Source: Acorus gramineus
Lineage: Eukaryota > Streptophyta > Magnoliopsida > Acorales > Acoraceae
Length of the DNA: 64,000 nucleotides
Assembly (NCBI GenBank): GCA_030737835.1
Contig: CM060850.1
Span: 20,242,216-20,306,215 of the forward strand
Reading direction: 5' to 3'
The translations under genes were made by a program, and so were the position numbers. Each line of letters opens with the position of its first letter. Within the stretch, counting starts at the first letter, position 1. The notes under the pieces were generated by a model. It saw nothing but the letters and a program-made list of their open reading frames with translations, had not been told where the DNA came from and searched no databases. Below are positions 12,249-23,637 of this stretch, in pieces.

Positions 12249-13660
12249 ACTCCCCTTGCTTATTCCGCTCCCCCAAGAGCGTAAAACCTAACCCCTAGAC
12301 GGCCACCACAAAGCTCCTACAACGAAGTCTCCCCTCCAACCTCCTATGGCCCGAGACGAATGGGAAAGAGGGACTCTTACCCACCCCTCCCAGAAACCTT
12401 AACGAGGATTTTTAGGGTAATGATGGACACCAATAGTATCTCCTTCCCCGCTACTAGGCCCTCACTCCCCGGGCCAGCACCACGTGTTACTGTCAATACC
12501 ATCAACAGCATGGTCACACCGTAGAACAATGCATTGTCTTTCGGGACTTTGTTTATGATTTAAATGATGACAGGCGCCTTGATTGGGCCATGATCAAAGG
12601 CCATCTGAGCCGGGGCAATCCCCAAGCAAACAAGCCACTTGGCATATTCACTGACCCCATGCCAGATCACGACCAAGCCTACACTTCCAGAGCCCACGTA
12701 GTCAACATGGTTAGGAGGGAGAGACATCCATCACCAGAGCCGAGTAGCTCAGAGAGCGCTACCGACGGCAGTTCATCCGAAGAGTCCGAGGAGGAAGGGC
12801 AGGACAAGCCTTTCCAGATGAACCTCGACGACCACGACCTCACCGTATTGTATGGCGAGGAAGAACAAGTAATCCCCGTCCTGCCTGAAGTCATCAACAT
12901 AGAGTCTGATGAAAGCGGACTGGACAACCCAGGAGAAGAGGAAGAGGAGGAACCATTCGAAGAAGTTTCGAAAGGTCACAGTGAAAGACCTGAAGAAGGG
13001 GAGTGTACTTCGGATGATCTGCATCCGGACGACAACGGGTCCTCCAAAAGCACTGATACAGTAGACGGCCCCTGCCGTCCAATGACCATCTCCTTCACTG
13101 ACAAAGACCTTCCTGATCGGAGGCTGCGAGTATATCCCCTCCATGTTCGCGGGCGACTCCAGGCCATCCCGCTAAACAACATCTTCATCGATCCAGGATC
13201 AGGGATGAATATCATGACTTGTTCTACCTACCAAGAAATGCCCAGGCGAGGTCGCCCCTTTGTTCAACCAGTACACTCCACTATCCAGGCTTTCAACCAT
13301 TTCGGAAAGACCATCTACGGTCCCAAGATATTCGAATTGGTTGTTGGTCCCCTGATTTGTGAGATGGAGTGCTTCGTAGCTGACATCGACACGAGATACC
13401 CTCTGATGCTAGGGCGTCCATGGCTAGACAGCATCCAGGCCATCTGCTCCCCAAGACATCAATGTCTCCGACTACCATTCATGGGTCACATACTGACCAT
13501 CTGGGGGAAGCACGCCTCCGATATGAGAACGAAGACAACTGGGTACTGCATAATATGTTCACATTCGCCGTACATCCAGGAGCTGAATCCGAAGGTGACA
13601 GTCCGCCCAGATCACCCCACAACGGTTTATGTCCAGTCGAAGGACCGGTTGGGACCATGA
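12249..13660 (+). pseudogene. Ogre-like gag C-terminus and first aspartic-protease-like domain
   Basis: A zinc-binding-like motif CQYHQQHGHTVEQC is encoded at 12491-12532, in frame with the 356-codon open stretch starting at ATG 12590. That stretch continues with an acidic Ser/Glu-rich linker (about residues 40-140) and a retropepsin-like domain (about 160-300). The flap-like region precedes PLMLGRPWLDSIQAI (about 272-286), the 'LLGRPW' signature of Tat/Ogre proteases. The catalytic site reads IDPGSGMN (Asp201), where related elements have D-T/S/N-G; the proline is unusual. In the family this enzyme cleaves the Gag-Pol polyprotein. The ORF ends at a stop at 13658-13660 and the next domain lies in another frame. 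ATG 12590 is internal to the older reading frame and is not a real start. Confidence 0.7.
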
Positions 13661-13921
13661 ATTCAGCTAACAACAACATGGGTCCCAACCCCATTGCTTT
13701 CCTACCCGACGAGGTCGCACCAGCTGGAGTACGCTCAGCACCCCTTATGATCACTGCAAGCCTCGGAGGGAGAGAATTCCGACACATCTTGGTGGACACC
13801 GGGGCAGAAACCAATGTCCTGACCTACTCAGCCTACAACAAGATCAAAAGCCCAACCTGCAAGCTACAACTGACGGACAAATTCATCTTCGCTTTCGATA
13901 ATACACAGAGAGGCTTCTACA
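13420..13921 (+). pseudogene. Second aspartic-protease-like domain, truncated
   Basis: In the frame shifted relative to the previous ORF, with roughly 240 bases of overlap, the sequence encodes REFRHILVDTGAETNVLTYS. This is a canonical retropepsin active site (D-T-G-A, Asp at 13795-13797) with following hydrophobic Ψ-loop residues. It therefore follows a complete first protease-like domain rather than repeating part of it. The domain is cut at about 13921, where coding sequence runs straight into the middle of LTR D. Everything normally following (rest of protease, RT, RNase H, integrase) is missing from this element. The ORF runs on to 14034, but its last ~37 codons are LTR sequence. Whether the two domains belonged to one polyprotein or were brought together by rearrangement is not settled. 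Confidence 0.6.
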
Positions 13922-14452
13922 GTCAGACGATTTTTCACCTCGCAGACGTACTCAAAAACGTAACATACGCACAAGCAAGCCAAAGGGCCATGAGCAGACC
14001 AAAGAAACGGTCAAAAGATCATAAACGCCTGTAACTGCGAGACGGACAGTCAAGGCCCATTAATTACGCGACGTGGGCACGACGTGCCTCATTAACATGT
14101 GGGGGTTTCCAACAAAATAGCCCGCTAAGTGTTCAATGAGGGGACGGTTATAACAGCCAAAGGAGAGTGGATGCGGCAATCTAGCCGAGGTGACCCTATA
14201 AAAGGGAAGTAACTCAAGAAGCCAAGGTATCGATTCAAATCAGATTTATTACTTTCAAGCCACCAAAAGACCTACATGATTTTTGTTTTGAATCCCCGAC
14301 TGATACATCTCTTCGGAGTGCCTTTGGCTGGCACAACATCGTTGTCCCCTGATTTCTTTGTGAGTGTAGGATCCATTCTCTATTCGGGTCCTAGTTTGTG
14401 AAGAAAAGCTCCGAAGACCGATTGTTTAACTGAAGGGGAAAAACCCTCCTCA
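13922..14452 (+). mobile_element. 5' LTR D of the Tat element, 5'-truncated
   Basis: From GTCAGACGATTTTTCACCTC onward this matches the 3' LTR at 28640-29042, including GCGACGTGGGCACGACGTG and TTTGGCTGGCAC. It then continues to the LTR end CTCCTCA at 14452, a part lost from the 3' copy. The start (TGTGGAGG, see 28366) is absent because the LTR is fused to protease coding sequence. The primer site follows after three bases. Confidence 0.85.
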
Positions 14453-14455
14453 ATT

Positions 14456-14473
14456 TGGCGCCGTCTGTGGGAA
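14456..14473 (+). promoter_or_regulatory. Primer binding site of the Tat element
   Basis: TGGCGCCGTCTGTGGGAA, three bases after the LTR end. It is the tRNA-complementary primer site for minus-strand DNA synthesis commonly found in plant Tat elements. It fixes the boundary between LTR D and the interior. Confidence 0.88.
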
Positions 14474-14494
14474 ACTGAAACAAAAAGTCAGTGT

Positions 14495-15733
14495 TGTCGG
14501 TGTCGCTTTTTCGGGATGGTTTTGGCCCTTGAAAAAAGGGACTTTTTTTGTGGTGCCCGGTGGCTGTGTGTGTGGGGATTCTTTGGGGATTTAGATATGG
14601 CGCGTGCCTTGGTGGGCTCGATCGAATCGTCACTCGGAAGGGGGAAGGGGTTTCGGTTTCCTTACTGAGGAGGCCAGCAGCTCCTCAAGAGGATTAAGGG
14701 GTGGTTGTGATCGCCACCTGCTTTCTCAAAAAGCAGGAAAAGTTGGGGTGGATTTGATTGCTTTCGTGGGGGAGTTTGTGGGGTCTCCGCTCTGAGATAC
14801 AGGCATGCCGCACACAGAGGTGAAAAATAGGGATCCTCTTCTGCTTTGGGAACTTGACTAAAGGAGGTTTGACAAATCTAGGTGTAGGTGAGGGTCGGCT
14901 AGTTGGAATTAGCCGGCTAGAGGGGGGGGGGGCTAGTTAGGAGTAGCCGCTTGTTGTTTGGCTTTATTTGGGCTGAGCCTAGGTAGGGTTTGGTTTGGGT
15001 GTTGGCAGAGGCTAAACTAGGCTTAACCTGGGTTTTGGAGAGTGGATTAGGAGAGTAATTTTGTGTAGGGAATGGGTTTTCTACTCACAAATAGGACTCT
15101 CTTTCTCTCTCAAGGGTTTTGAAATGGTGGTGGGGGTATTGAATATTGCTTTAGGAGGTATTTTTTGTGATATGGGAATGTGAATTGTTGTTAGATATGC
15201 TTTGGATGCCCCCTATTTATAGTAAAAAAGGGGTAGGGGAGTGTTCACTGGACAATATATCAAAATGGGTAATAAGGTACTTGATTTGACCTTTCTTTAG
15301 ATCTTTGTTGTCTAACAATGTCTAAGTGCGAGGCGCCTACTTTCATCTAGCCACCCCAATGATGGTATGACAAACATCCCATCTCTGACAAGCGGTGGCT
15401 TGGGTCGGCTACTAGGTTTGGACCGGCCAGAAGGGGGCGGCTAAGAGGCACAAACCACAGCAATCATCAACATTAAATGCTACTTTATGTCCCATCCTAA
15501 GGAAGCGGTTTGAGGTCAGCTAGGGGGCGGTTAGTTGAAACTAGCCGCCCAATATGGGGCGACTACTCTTAAGTAGCCGCCCCTGTCCATGTCCTAGATT
15601 TTTCTAAGTGTTGGACTAGGGTTTCTAGTTTTTGGTTTCTAAGGAAGTTTTCTATTAGATGTCCAAATGTGGTCATTTCTAAATGCTTAAAGTATTTTTG
15701 TCTTTTTGGATGGTCAAAATTGGGCTATCTACA
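14495..15733 (-). mobile_element. Solo LTR, family E, reverse (1239 bp)
   Basis: Plus-strand ends are TGTCGGTGTCGC and GGGCTATCTACA, so the LTR reads TGTAGATA...ACCGACA on the minus strand. Flanking duplications AGTGT occur at 14490-14494 and 15734-15738. It sits only ~20 bp downstream of the Tat primer site. It contains repeats of GCCGGCTAG/TAGCCGCC type. It is the inverted homologue of 17252-18530, but its own target duplication shows an independent insertion. Confidence 0.92.
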
Positions 15734-15738
15734 AGTGT

Positions 15739-16594
15739 TCGCGATTCCTAATCCAAGTGACACTAACTCAGGGAGGGGATAGGAGCAAGTCATCCTCCCA
15801 ACAAATACTGATGTTGATGATTCGCCTGGGACCTTGGCCAGTCAAGCCCAGGATATCAAGCGAGTGGTAGAGTCCGCACAAGAGGTTCTTTTGGTTCACC
15901 TTCAAGGATCGATGCATTAGATGATCTACGCTTCGATGCAACAGTTCTACGCGAACGTGCATCAGTAGCAGCTAGTCCAGAAGAACATTCGGCCACCGCC
16001 TCCTGCACAACCCAATCCGCCAGCCGTCACTGTACACGATTCCGAAGGGAGTACTTCTTCCTCGAATCGCAGACAGCGAACCAGTCGACGCTCACGCACC
16101 CCTCGACCGAGTCAACAGAACCATGAGGAACATAGGCGCGGACGTTCTCCACATAGGGAACGATCCACTCGACGAGCATCACAAAGGCAAACGCAGCAAG
16201 AGAGATCGGCCTTGCGCGAAGCATCTGATGGGCACCGGGATGACCCATCCCTCCCTCAGCAGACTAAGGGAGTTGTTGTGCAACCCTGTCACACTCTGCA
16301 TTCTGAGGTACGGCGGGCCCCAGATCACGGAATGGTGGAACATACACTATGGGTTTCGCTAACGAGCATGTATATTTTGCTATATAATGGCACGACGGAT
16401 CCCTATGACAATATTTTGCTAACGAGCATCATGTGACAAATGTTGACCAATATTTCAGCTGGGGTCATCGATGTCATTTTTGGGGGCGAGCCGCACTTCG
16501 TCAAACCAAAGAGCGTTCGACGAGACTCAAAGAAGATGCAAATCTCCTTAGAGATTATGCAGATCGACCAGGAGCCGAAGATGGTCACTTAAAA
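15739..16594 (+). pseudogene. gag: Tat-element gag remnant with internal deletion
   Basis: The frame contains MIYASMQQFYANVHQ, a proline-rich stretch, then a Ser/Arg-rich segment (SRRSRTPRPSQ, HRERSTRRASQ) typical of the Tat Gag N-terminus. It is followed by YNGTTDPYDN, the usual start of the Gag core, and directly by ISAGVIDVIFGGEP and KPKSVRRDSKK, which normally lie at the Gag C-terminus. Most of the core (on the order of 200 codons) is therefore missing, and several stops and frame changes occur. It lies between the two solo LTR Es in the same orientation as the downstream protease and pol. Confidence 0.72.
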
Positions 16595-17246
16595 GGCAAA
16601 AGGTGGTGACAAGGGAGTCATCACGTTTTCTGACGCTGACCTGGGCCCCGCACTCGGATGCACTGGTAATTCCTCTATGCATCTCTAATTTTGACATTAA
16701 AAGGATTCTTGTCGATACAGGAAGTTCAGCCGATATCCTCTTCATCCAACCCTTCCTTCGAATGGGGCTGAAGACAACCGACCTCATCCCGACTAAGGAT
16801 CCTTTAGCTCCTTTAACGGAGCACGAGTTGTCCCAGCCGGACGTGTCACATTGCCAGTCTGAGTAGGGTTCCAGACTGCCATGATGGAGTTCACCATCAT
16901 GGACCTCCCGTTTTTGTACAACACCATTATCGGGCGCACGTGGTTGGCAGTGATGAAGGCAATCCCTTCCACCAATCACCAACATCTCCGTTTCCCCACA
17001 GCCAAGGGGATAATGGAGATCCGAGGGGATCAGGTGGCCACGAGGCGTTGTTACATGGCGGCGATGATAGGGAAGTCGACCTTGCTCGAGGAACTGCCTG
17101 AGGAGGGAGAAATCCATCCTAAAAGGTAGCAATTACTTCATGACCGAGTCAAGGCGGATGAGAGCCAACACGGTCCTAAAGATAGGGTTCTTGAAGACCT
17201 TGAACAGGTCCCCATAGACCCTTTTGACCCTGAGAAATTCTATCTC
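16595..17246 (+). pseudogene. Tat-element aspartic protease remnant
   Basis: The open stretch at 16603-16866 contains RILVDTGSSADILF, the retropepsin active site (Asp at 16714-16716). The open stretch at 16881-17129 continues with FTIMDLPFLYNTIIGRTWL and the C-terminal GIMEIRGDQ block. The two lie in different frames with a stop at 16864-16866, so the enzyme is dead. The family role is polyprotein processing. Reading continues as DPEKFYLVS up to the LTR E insertion at 17252 and resumes at 18536. Confidence 0.82.
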
Positions 17247-17251
17247 GTCAG

Positions 17252-18530
17252 TGTAGATACCCAAATTTTGACTGTTCACAAAGACAAAAAATACTTCAAG
17301 TAATACTCAGGAATGACCACATTTGGACATCTAATAGAAAACTCCCTTAGAAACCAAAATCGGAACCCTAGTCCAAACACTTAGGAAAACCTAAGGCCTG
17401 GACAGGGGTGGCTACTCTCAAGTAGCCACCCCATTCCGGGCGGCTAGTTTCGACTAGCCGCAACCCTGACCTACCCCAAACCGCCTTCCTGGGATGGGCC
17501 ATAAAGCAGCATGATTGTGGCGGATTGTCCCTTTTAGCCACCCCATCTTAGCCGCTTCAACCTCAGTAACCGACCTAAGCCACTGCTTGTCAGAGATGGG
17601 ACGTTTGGCAAGTCATGATGGGGGCGGCTACTTGAGAGTAGCCGCCCCTCACTGGGCTACTGGTTTCAACTAGCCGCCCCTCACCTGGGAACTGTCAGGC
17701 CACAAAGATCTAATGGAAGGTCAAATCAAGCACCTTATTACCCATTTTGATCTATTGTCCAGTGGACATTCTCCTACCCCTTTTTTACTATAAATAGGGG
17801 GCATCCAACTCATAATCCATTCATTCCCAATCAACAACAATAAACCATTCCCAATCCATTCACATTTCCATACCCCCACCACCACTTCAAACCCCTTGAG
17901 AGAGAAAGAGAGTCCAATTTGTGAGCAGAAGAAACCATTTTCCTACACCAAATAATCCTCCAAATCCACTCTCAAAAACCCTGGTTAAACCTAGTTTAAC
18001 TTCAGCCAACACCCAAACCAAACCCTACCCAGGCTCTGCCCAAATAGAGCCAGACACCAGGCGGCTACACATAACTAGCCGTCACCCACCAAGTGGATAA
18101 AATCAACTAGCCGACCCTCACCTACACCCTAAATTCCCAAAACCTCCTTGAGTCAAATTCCTAAAGTAGAAGAGGATCCCTGTTTTCACCTCTGTGTACG
18201 GCATGCCCGTGACTCAGAGCGGAGACCCCACAAACTCCTCCACGAAGGAGATCAAATCCATCCCAAATTTTCCTGCTTTTTGAGAAAGCAGGTGGTGATC
18301 ACAATAACCCCTGAATCCTCATGAGGACCTGTCAGCCGCCTCAGCCGGGAACCAAAAACCCCCACCACCCTTCCGAGAGATGATCCAACCGTGCCTGCCA
18401 AGGCCCACTATGGATCCAAAGCCTTGAAGAACCCCCACACATGCCGCGCACCCACGCGCACCCCAAAAGGAAAGAAGGAGGCACCCCCTCTCTTCCCCGA
18501 GAGCGCCCCCTCTGAAATCCAATACCGACA
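17252..18530 (+). mobile_element. Solo LTR, family E, forward (1279 bp)
   Basis: Starts TGTAGATACCC and ends AATACCGACA, with duplications GTCAG at 17247-17251 and 18531-18535. It splits the protease-RT linker of the Tat polyprotein. It is the inverted homologue of the LTR at 14495-15733. The ORF at 18391-18603 crosses the LTR end and is not a gene. Confidence 0.93.
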
Positions 18531-18535
18531 GTCAG

Positions 18536-18689
18536 GAGTTTACTTTAAACTGAATAGAGAAGGGCAATACTCGATCTCCTTGTCAAAAACAAGGATGTCT
18601 TAACTTGGATACCTCAAGATATGCAGGGAATTGACCCGAAGTGGCAAATCATCGGCTGTTCATCTCGTCGACCATTCGCCCAGTAAGAC
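18536..18689 (+). pseudogene. pol: Tat reverse transcriptase, N-terminal segment before the LTR A insertion
   Basis: Encodes the conserved lead-in to RT: AILDLLVKNKDVLTWIPQDM then QGIDPK, and in a shifted frame TIRPV at the insertion site. In Tat elements this is the segment just before the first RT motifs. The reading is resumed at 23638 by a Lys/Arg-rich run that normally follows directly. One frameshift occurs between QGIDPK and TIRPV. Confidence 0.75.
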
Positions 18690-21600
18690 TGTCATGCCCC
18701 AAGGTGGCCATCCCCGATATATAATATTAGTAGTATATATACCCCAACGTGGCAATATATAATATCAATAATCAGCACAAGAGGTCAAAAAAGACGCCAA
18801 TAAAGCATACAAGGCTAACAAAGCAATGATAACTGATAGCTCATTGAAAAGCGGAAGCATAAAACATCACTAAGTCTAAAAACCGAAATATTATTACATA
18901 CTTGAATACACAATCACTATCCTGTGAGAGCCAAGTCTAGTCTAAATAAAATACAACCAGTGCAACACACGATTTATCAATACATAAATGACTCTAGGAC
19001 TGCTGACAGCCTCGCACTCGCCAACCTCCAGACGGGACACTTCCATGCACGCAAGACCATGCCACAGGGAAGCTCCAGCTCCACGCCCAACACCGCCCCT
19101 GTGGAAGAGATAATATGCGAGGGGTGAGCTATAAGCTCAGTGAGTGGCTGGAAACCAAACACCATTACAACAATTCAATACTAACAATTTCCTTTCAAGG
19201 AAAAACATGGGTAGAAACCCAATGGATAACAAGGTCTCGCAATGGCACGACCATACCTCGCCTTCACCCTCACTCCCCGGAGGGAGGCTTTTGGGACACT
19301 CGGAGAGGAACAACTACTAACCATAACACGTGGTGTTACTGGTTAACAAAATACAACGAGTCTATCAGCTACGAGGTAGAGATATACTTCGATACCTCAA
19401 GTGTTAGGAGCAGCATACCAGAGTATACTCGATGGGTATAAGAGTCACGTGACGGCGTGACTTCAACTTACCCTCACCCTCACCCCTAAGGGTGACACAG
19501 GACTGTTGGGAGAAATTCGTCTGCTCTACACCCTTCGTCATCTGCTAGCCCTCTCCTGGGTAGCCTCTATCTGGTATACTCCCATGATCAGTACATTTGC
19601 CGAACGCGTCGGTAGTACCTACAGGTGGGATCCCTCTGTCAAGACAGCTTCAATGCCGGGTAGCTACGACACGGATCCGACGAAGGGGAGAATGACTCCA
19701 CGCTCGCAATATCATTCGTTTATCCCTCTCCCGGGTAGCCTCTACCTAGTATACTCCCATGATCAGTATATCTTGCCGCATGCATCGATAGTACCTACAA
19801 GTGGGGGCCCTCTGTCACGACAGCTACAAACCAGGGCGCTTCAACTCAGACAACATTGGGAGGAAACAGTCCATGTTCGTAATGCAAACTCAATGGAAAA
19901 ACAACTACTCTCAGTAATCACCTACCAATGCTATCGAATACACATGAACTCCTACACAGATGCGTTAGTCGGACGCAGGGAGTTACCTCGACTCTCGCAC
20001 CAAAAATAAGCCCAAGGCATAACCTAATGAGCGGTTCATACACGCACCTAGCACAGGTAAGCCTAGCTTACTATCATAACCACCGGCTTAACAAAACCTA
20101 TATGACAATGAATTCTCCTGAATTCCAAACGAGTGCATCACTCGGATGCAAGGATTACATCGCTAGCGTTCTAACTAATAAGGTACAACCCGATAGAAGG
20201 TCATACCCACGCCTATTACAGATAGGCCCAATTAGTCTAACTTGCGCATAATCATAATAGGAGAATTCTACTGCAGTTATGTACATGAACCACATGCACG
20301 ATAACATAATAATTAATTATAGGGGTACTCCCTAACATGGAAAAAAAGCATAAACAATATATATGCAACATACATATCAGGTGTGGCCTAAATAATATGC
20401 ATACAAGTGTACCCTAACATGCGTTGGATATCACCAACTTAAAAGGGAAGGGTCAAGCGTGATCTTGCGCACTAATAGTTTCATGCCAATATTCCCAAGC
20501 AAACCTTAGTCAAGAGCTCATCATCTACTTACTCAATTCGCATGAAGAGAGAGGGCGAGAAAGAGCTCATCATCTCTAGAAGTTGGTCGTAGTTTTGCCC
20601 CAATAACATGGGCGCAACAACTACACCACGCCCTCAAATCCTATGACTAGGGAATATTAAATATGTAATCAGTTATTAACTCAGGCTTAATCAGGTTAGA
20701 TATTACTAACATGGGGGGGGGGGTAGTATTACAAACAAGACTACCTAAGGCGTGCCATATTTTATACATCCATATAAATACAAAGAGATACATGCCCGTA
20801 TAAACAGGGCGCATGCAAACATGGTTATTCATTCATGAATACAATACATAGGCAAGTATATGGTAGAATAGGGAGTTCTACGCAATATACGAGCTATATA
20901 AGCCTAGCATGCAAGATATCTAACATAATATGGGTTAGACATGACCATACTACTCATCTAAACAAGTAGTATAGTTAGGGTGCCCCACGGATGCGTGATG
21001 CACGACTACGTGCATCCAACGCTTCCCGAAGGGTTGGATCGAACCACTCACCTAACGACTCATTCATCGCGAGTTCCACCAACGAAAGTTGCAAAACACA
21101 ACCAATGATGCTCAATTAAAATTATGAAGCCTCTTGACAAATAAACAAGCCCACTTCATGAAGACAACGACTCCTGATACTTTCCACAACATGCATAACA
21201 ACTCCTTGACACAATCAAGCAAAACTGGTATATCTGCTGCAACCAACCCTACTATTTGATCTCCACAACACCAAATATGCATCCAAAAATTATGAAATAA
21301 ATCATACACGTTCTCTGACATGTTGGGATTATAATCGGTGAAGACATCATAACCTGGTTTAATATCTAAATGCCCGAAATAAAATATTTTTGAACAGTCC
21401 ATGCAAAACAGGTTATAACTTACAACACAGATATCATAATTACACCACATTTCATATATAATATTTAGTCACATAGATGATTATATTACATGAAGACACA
21501 AGCAGTGGTGGAGCCAGAAATTTTATGAAGGGGGGAGACTAATATGGCTTATATAAATATTTTTTAAAATTATATCATTTTTTTTTAAATTTCAATAGCA

Positions 21601-23632
21601 TAGATTAAAAATATGTTTAAAATGAAATAAAGACATTCATATAAAATATATCACTGAATAATTATAAAATAATAATTATCATATTTTAAAATTATATGTC
21701 ATATTTCATATTGATGATTTACAAAGAAAGATGTCAAAACATAAATATAATAAACAATATATAGATTTAAATTTGACCTCGACGAGGTTCATATTTTAAA
21801 AATGTTGAATGATTTGATTATTTTAGATATTTACACAAATATTTTAAACTTTAAATAAATTAGTAACAATGGCAATAAGGTAAAATGAAAAATTTATATA
21901 CCTTCGAAGTGTTGATGGGGGAGAAGAGAAGATTACAAATTATAGATTCCTGATTGTTGGACAATTAATGAAACAAAAAGTAAAAATTACATATTTTTTT
22001 AGAGATGATGATTGATATTAGAAACAATTGAGATAGAAAAAGAAAAAAAGAGATTCAAATTTTTTTTTCTTTTCAAGATGGACGCTTAGGTGGATACCGA
22101 GGAGTGGGATCCGTCCCTCCATGGCTGTTTGTAAGGTATGGATAGGAGGCTTGAGGGTAAATGAAAAAAGAGAGTAAAAAATGACTTTTGTTTTATGTGG
22201 AGGAGAGGGTTAATTAAAAGAAGGGGTCAGGGCACACTATACACGTGAATGGTCCATATAGAAAATGAATAGTTGTTTTATTTTTTTTATTTTTTTGAGT
22301 TGTGAGCTGTTGCTGTTTAGGGAATTTCATATGTAAGGGGAGCCTATGATATATGAGCCCTAATTAAATTCAATCTACCACAAAAAATTAAAAGGACCTA
22401 GAAAATAACTAAAAGGATATAGAAATAAATAAATAAAATCTAGGGTGGTCCCATGCCCCCCCCCCCCCCCCCCTGTCGTCCTATGATGGCTCCGCCACTG
22501 GACACAAGCCTCAAAATATGCCTCTAAATACAAAATTCACAAGGATCTTCACAAGATAGAAATCTGCCTTACTACAACACAAAGCCACCACCATTTAAAC
22601 ATAAACACAAACACCTCATGTGCAGCAGCGATTACACATAACAACACTCTCCTAACAACACCCACATGCATGCCCTCAACAACATTCTAGCAAACATAAA
22701 AGAAGGGAAGAAGATTACCAAGAGAGGGGGAGGAGAAGGGAAGGCGTGGGGGGGCTCACAATCACACCACACACACCACCACCACCACTTCACCACCATC
22801 TCCTTCACTTCTTCATAACACACCTCTTCATGGCTGAAACATAAAGAGAGGAGGGTGCAAGAGAGAGGGTATGAGCTAGAGGAGGAGAAAGAGAGGAGAA
22901 CAACCTCATACACACACAAACTCACCTTTCACCTTTTCTACTTCCCCTCCTCTTCTTCTCCTCTTCAGATTTCCTCTGTTGGACCCCCAAAAATTCCAGC
23001 AAAACCCTCCCCAGCTGCCCTAAATAGTTGCCAATCGAAGAGGTTTTAATGGGGCTGAAATGACTATGCTGCCCCAGACTAGAAATCCTGGGCAGACTTT
23101 ACTAGAACAACCATAACTTCTACAATATAGCTCCGAATTGTACAATTCAAAATCCATTGGAAATCCAAGAAGATTATCTAAAACTTTCATGTTTATTTCA
23201 AGATCAAATAACCCCTCCAGCTATTCCAAAATATGAGCTAAACATCGAACAGGGCTGCTGCCAGCATTTTCTCATCCCCAGGGTATAATTGGAAAACTGT
23301 CCATAATTTTTGCTAAATGAATCCAGTTGATCTAATTCCACTTTTGTATGAAAGATAACTCAAAACTGAATATCCCATGACAAAATCAGATTTAAACCAC
23401 TTCATCTTGGATATTAAAAAAATTAAATCCAAATACTAATCGACACTACATAATCTCTAAAACGTTATCGGAATTCGATGAAATTTTTATGGGTAGTACA
23501 AAACGGTACCAGAACCCATAATATGCAGTGAGATTTTTAATCAGAATACTCCAACTCCCGTAGGTAGCTAAAAGAAAAAAAATTTAGCGACTCCGATCAA
23601 AAAATAAGGCTCCAAATGATACAGGCATAACA
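18690..23632 (-). mobile_element. Solo LTR A, reverse, carrying a hAT element
   Basis: Plus-strand start TGTCATGCCCCAAGGTGGCC and end CAGGCATAACA are the complements of the A-family termini. Flanks are AAGAC (18685-18689) and CCGAC (23633-23637), a plausible decayed target duplication, because joining them restores the RT reading. Without the 998-bp hAT insertion and its 8-bp duplication the LTR is ~3.9 kb. It belongs to the A subtype whose intron-like segment is AT-rich rather than GC-rich (compare 39420-39932). The inverted repeat motif is at 19125-19139 with loop TATAA. Confidence 0.87.
21503..22500. mobile_element. Non-autonomous hAT element (~1 kb)
   Basis: Terminal inverted repeats are CAGTGGTGGAGCCA at the left and the complement of CAGTGGCGGAGCCA at the right, a signature of Tip100-like plant hAT elements. 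The 8-bp target duplication GACACAAG is perfect (21495-21502 and 22501-22508), the length expected for hAT. The interior is AT-rich and has no transposase-like ORF, so movement would depend on an enzyme encoded elsewhere. A G-rich run near the left end and a long C-run near 22456 make the subterminal ends also roughly complementary. The perfect duplication suggests a younger insertion than the LTR around it. Confidence 0.92.
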
Positions 23633-23637
23633 CCGAC

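Noticed and set aside
14495..18530. A 4-kb composite transposon with ~1.2-kb terminal inverted repeats.
   Set aside because: Each arm has its own 5-bp target duplication (AGTGT and GTCAG), and the enclosed coding sequence is continuous with Tat sequence outside. They are two solo LTRs.
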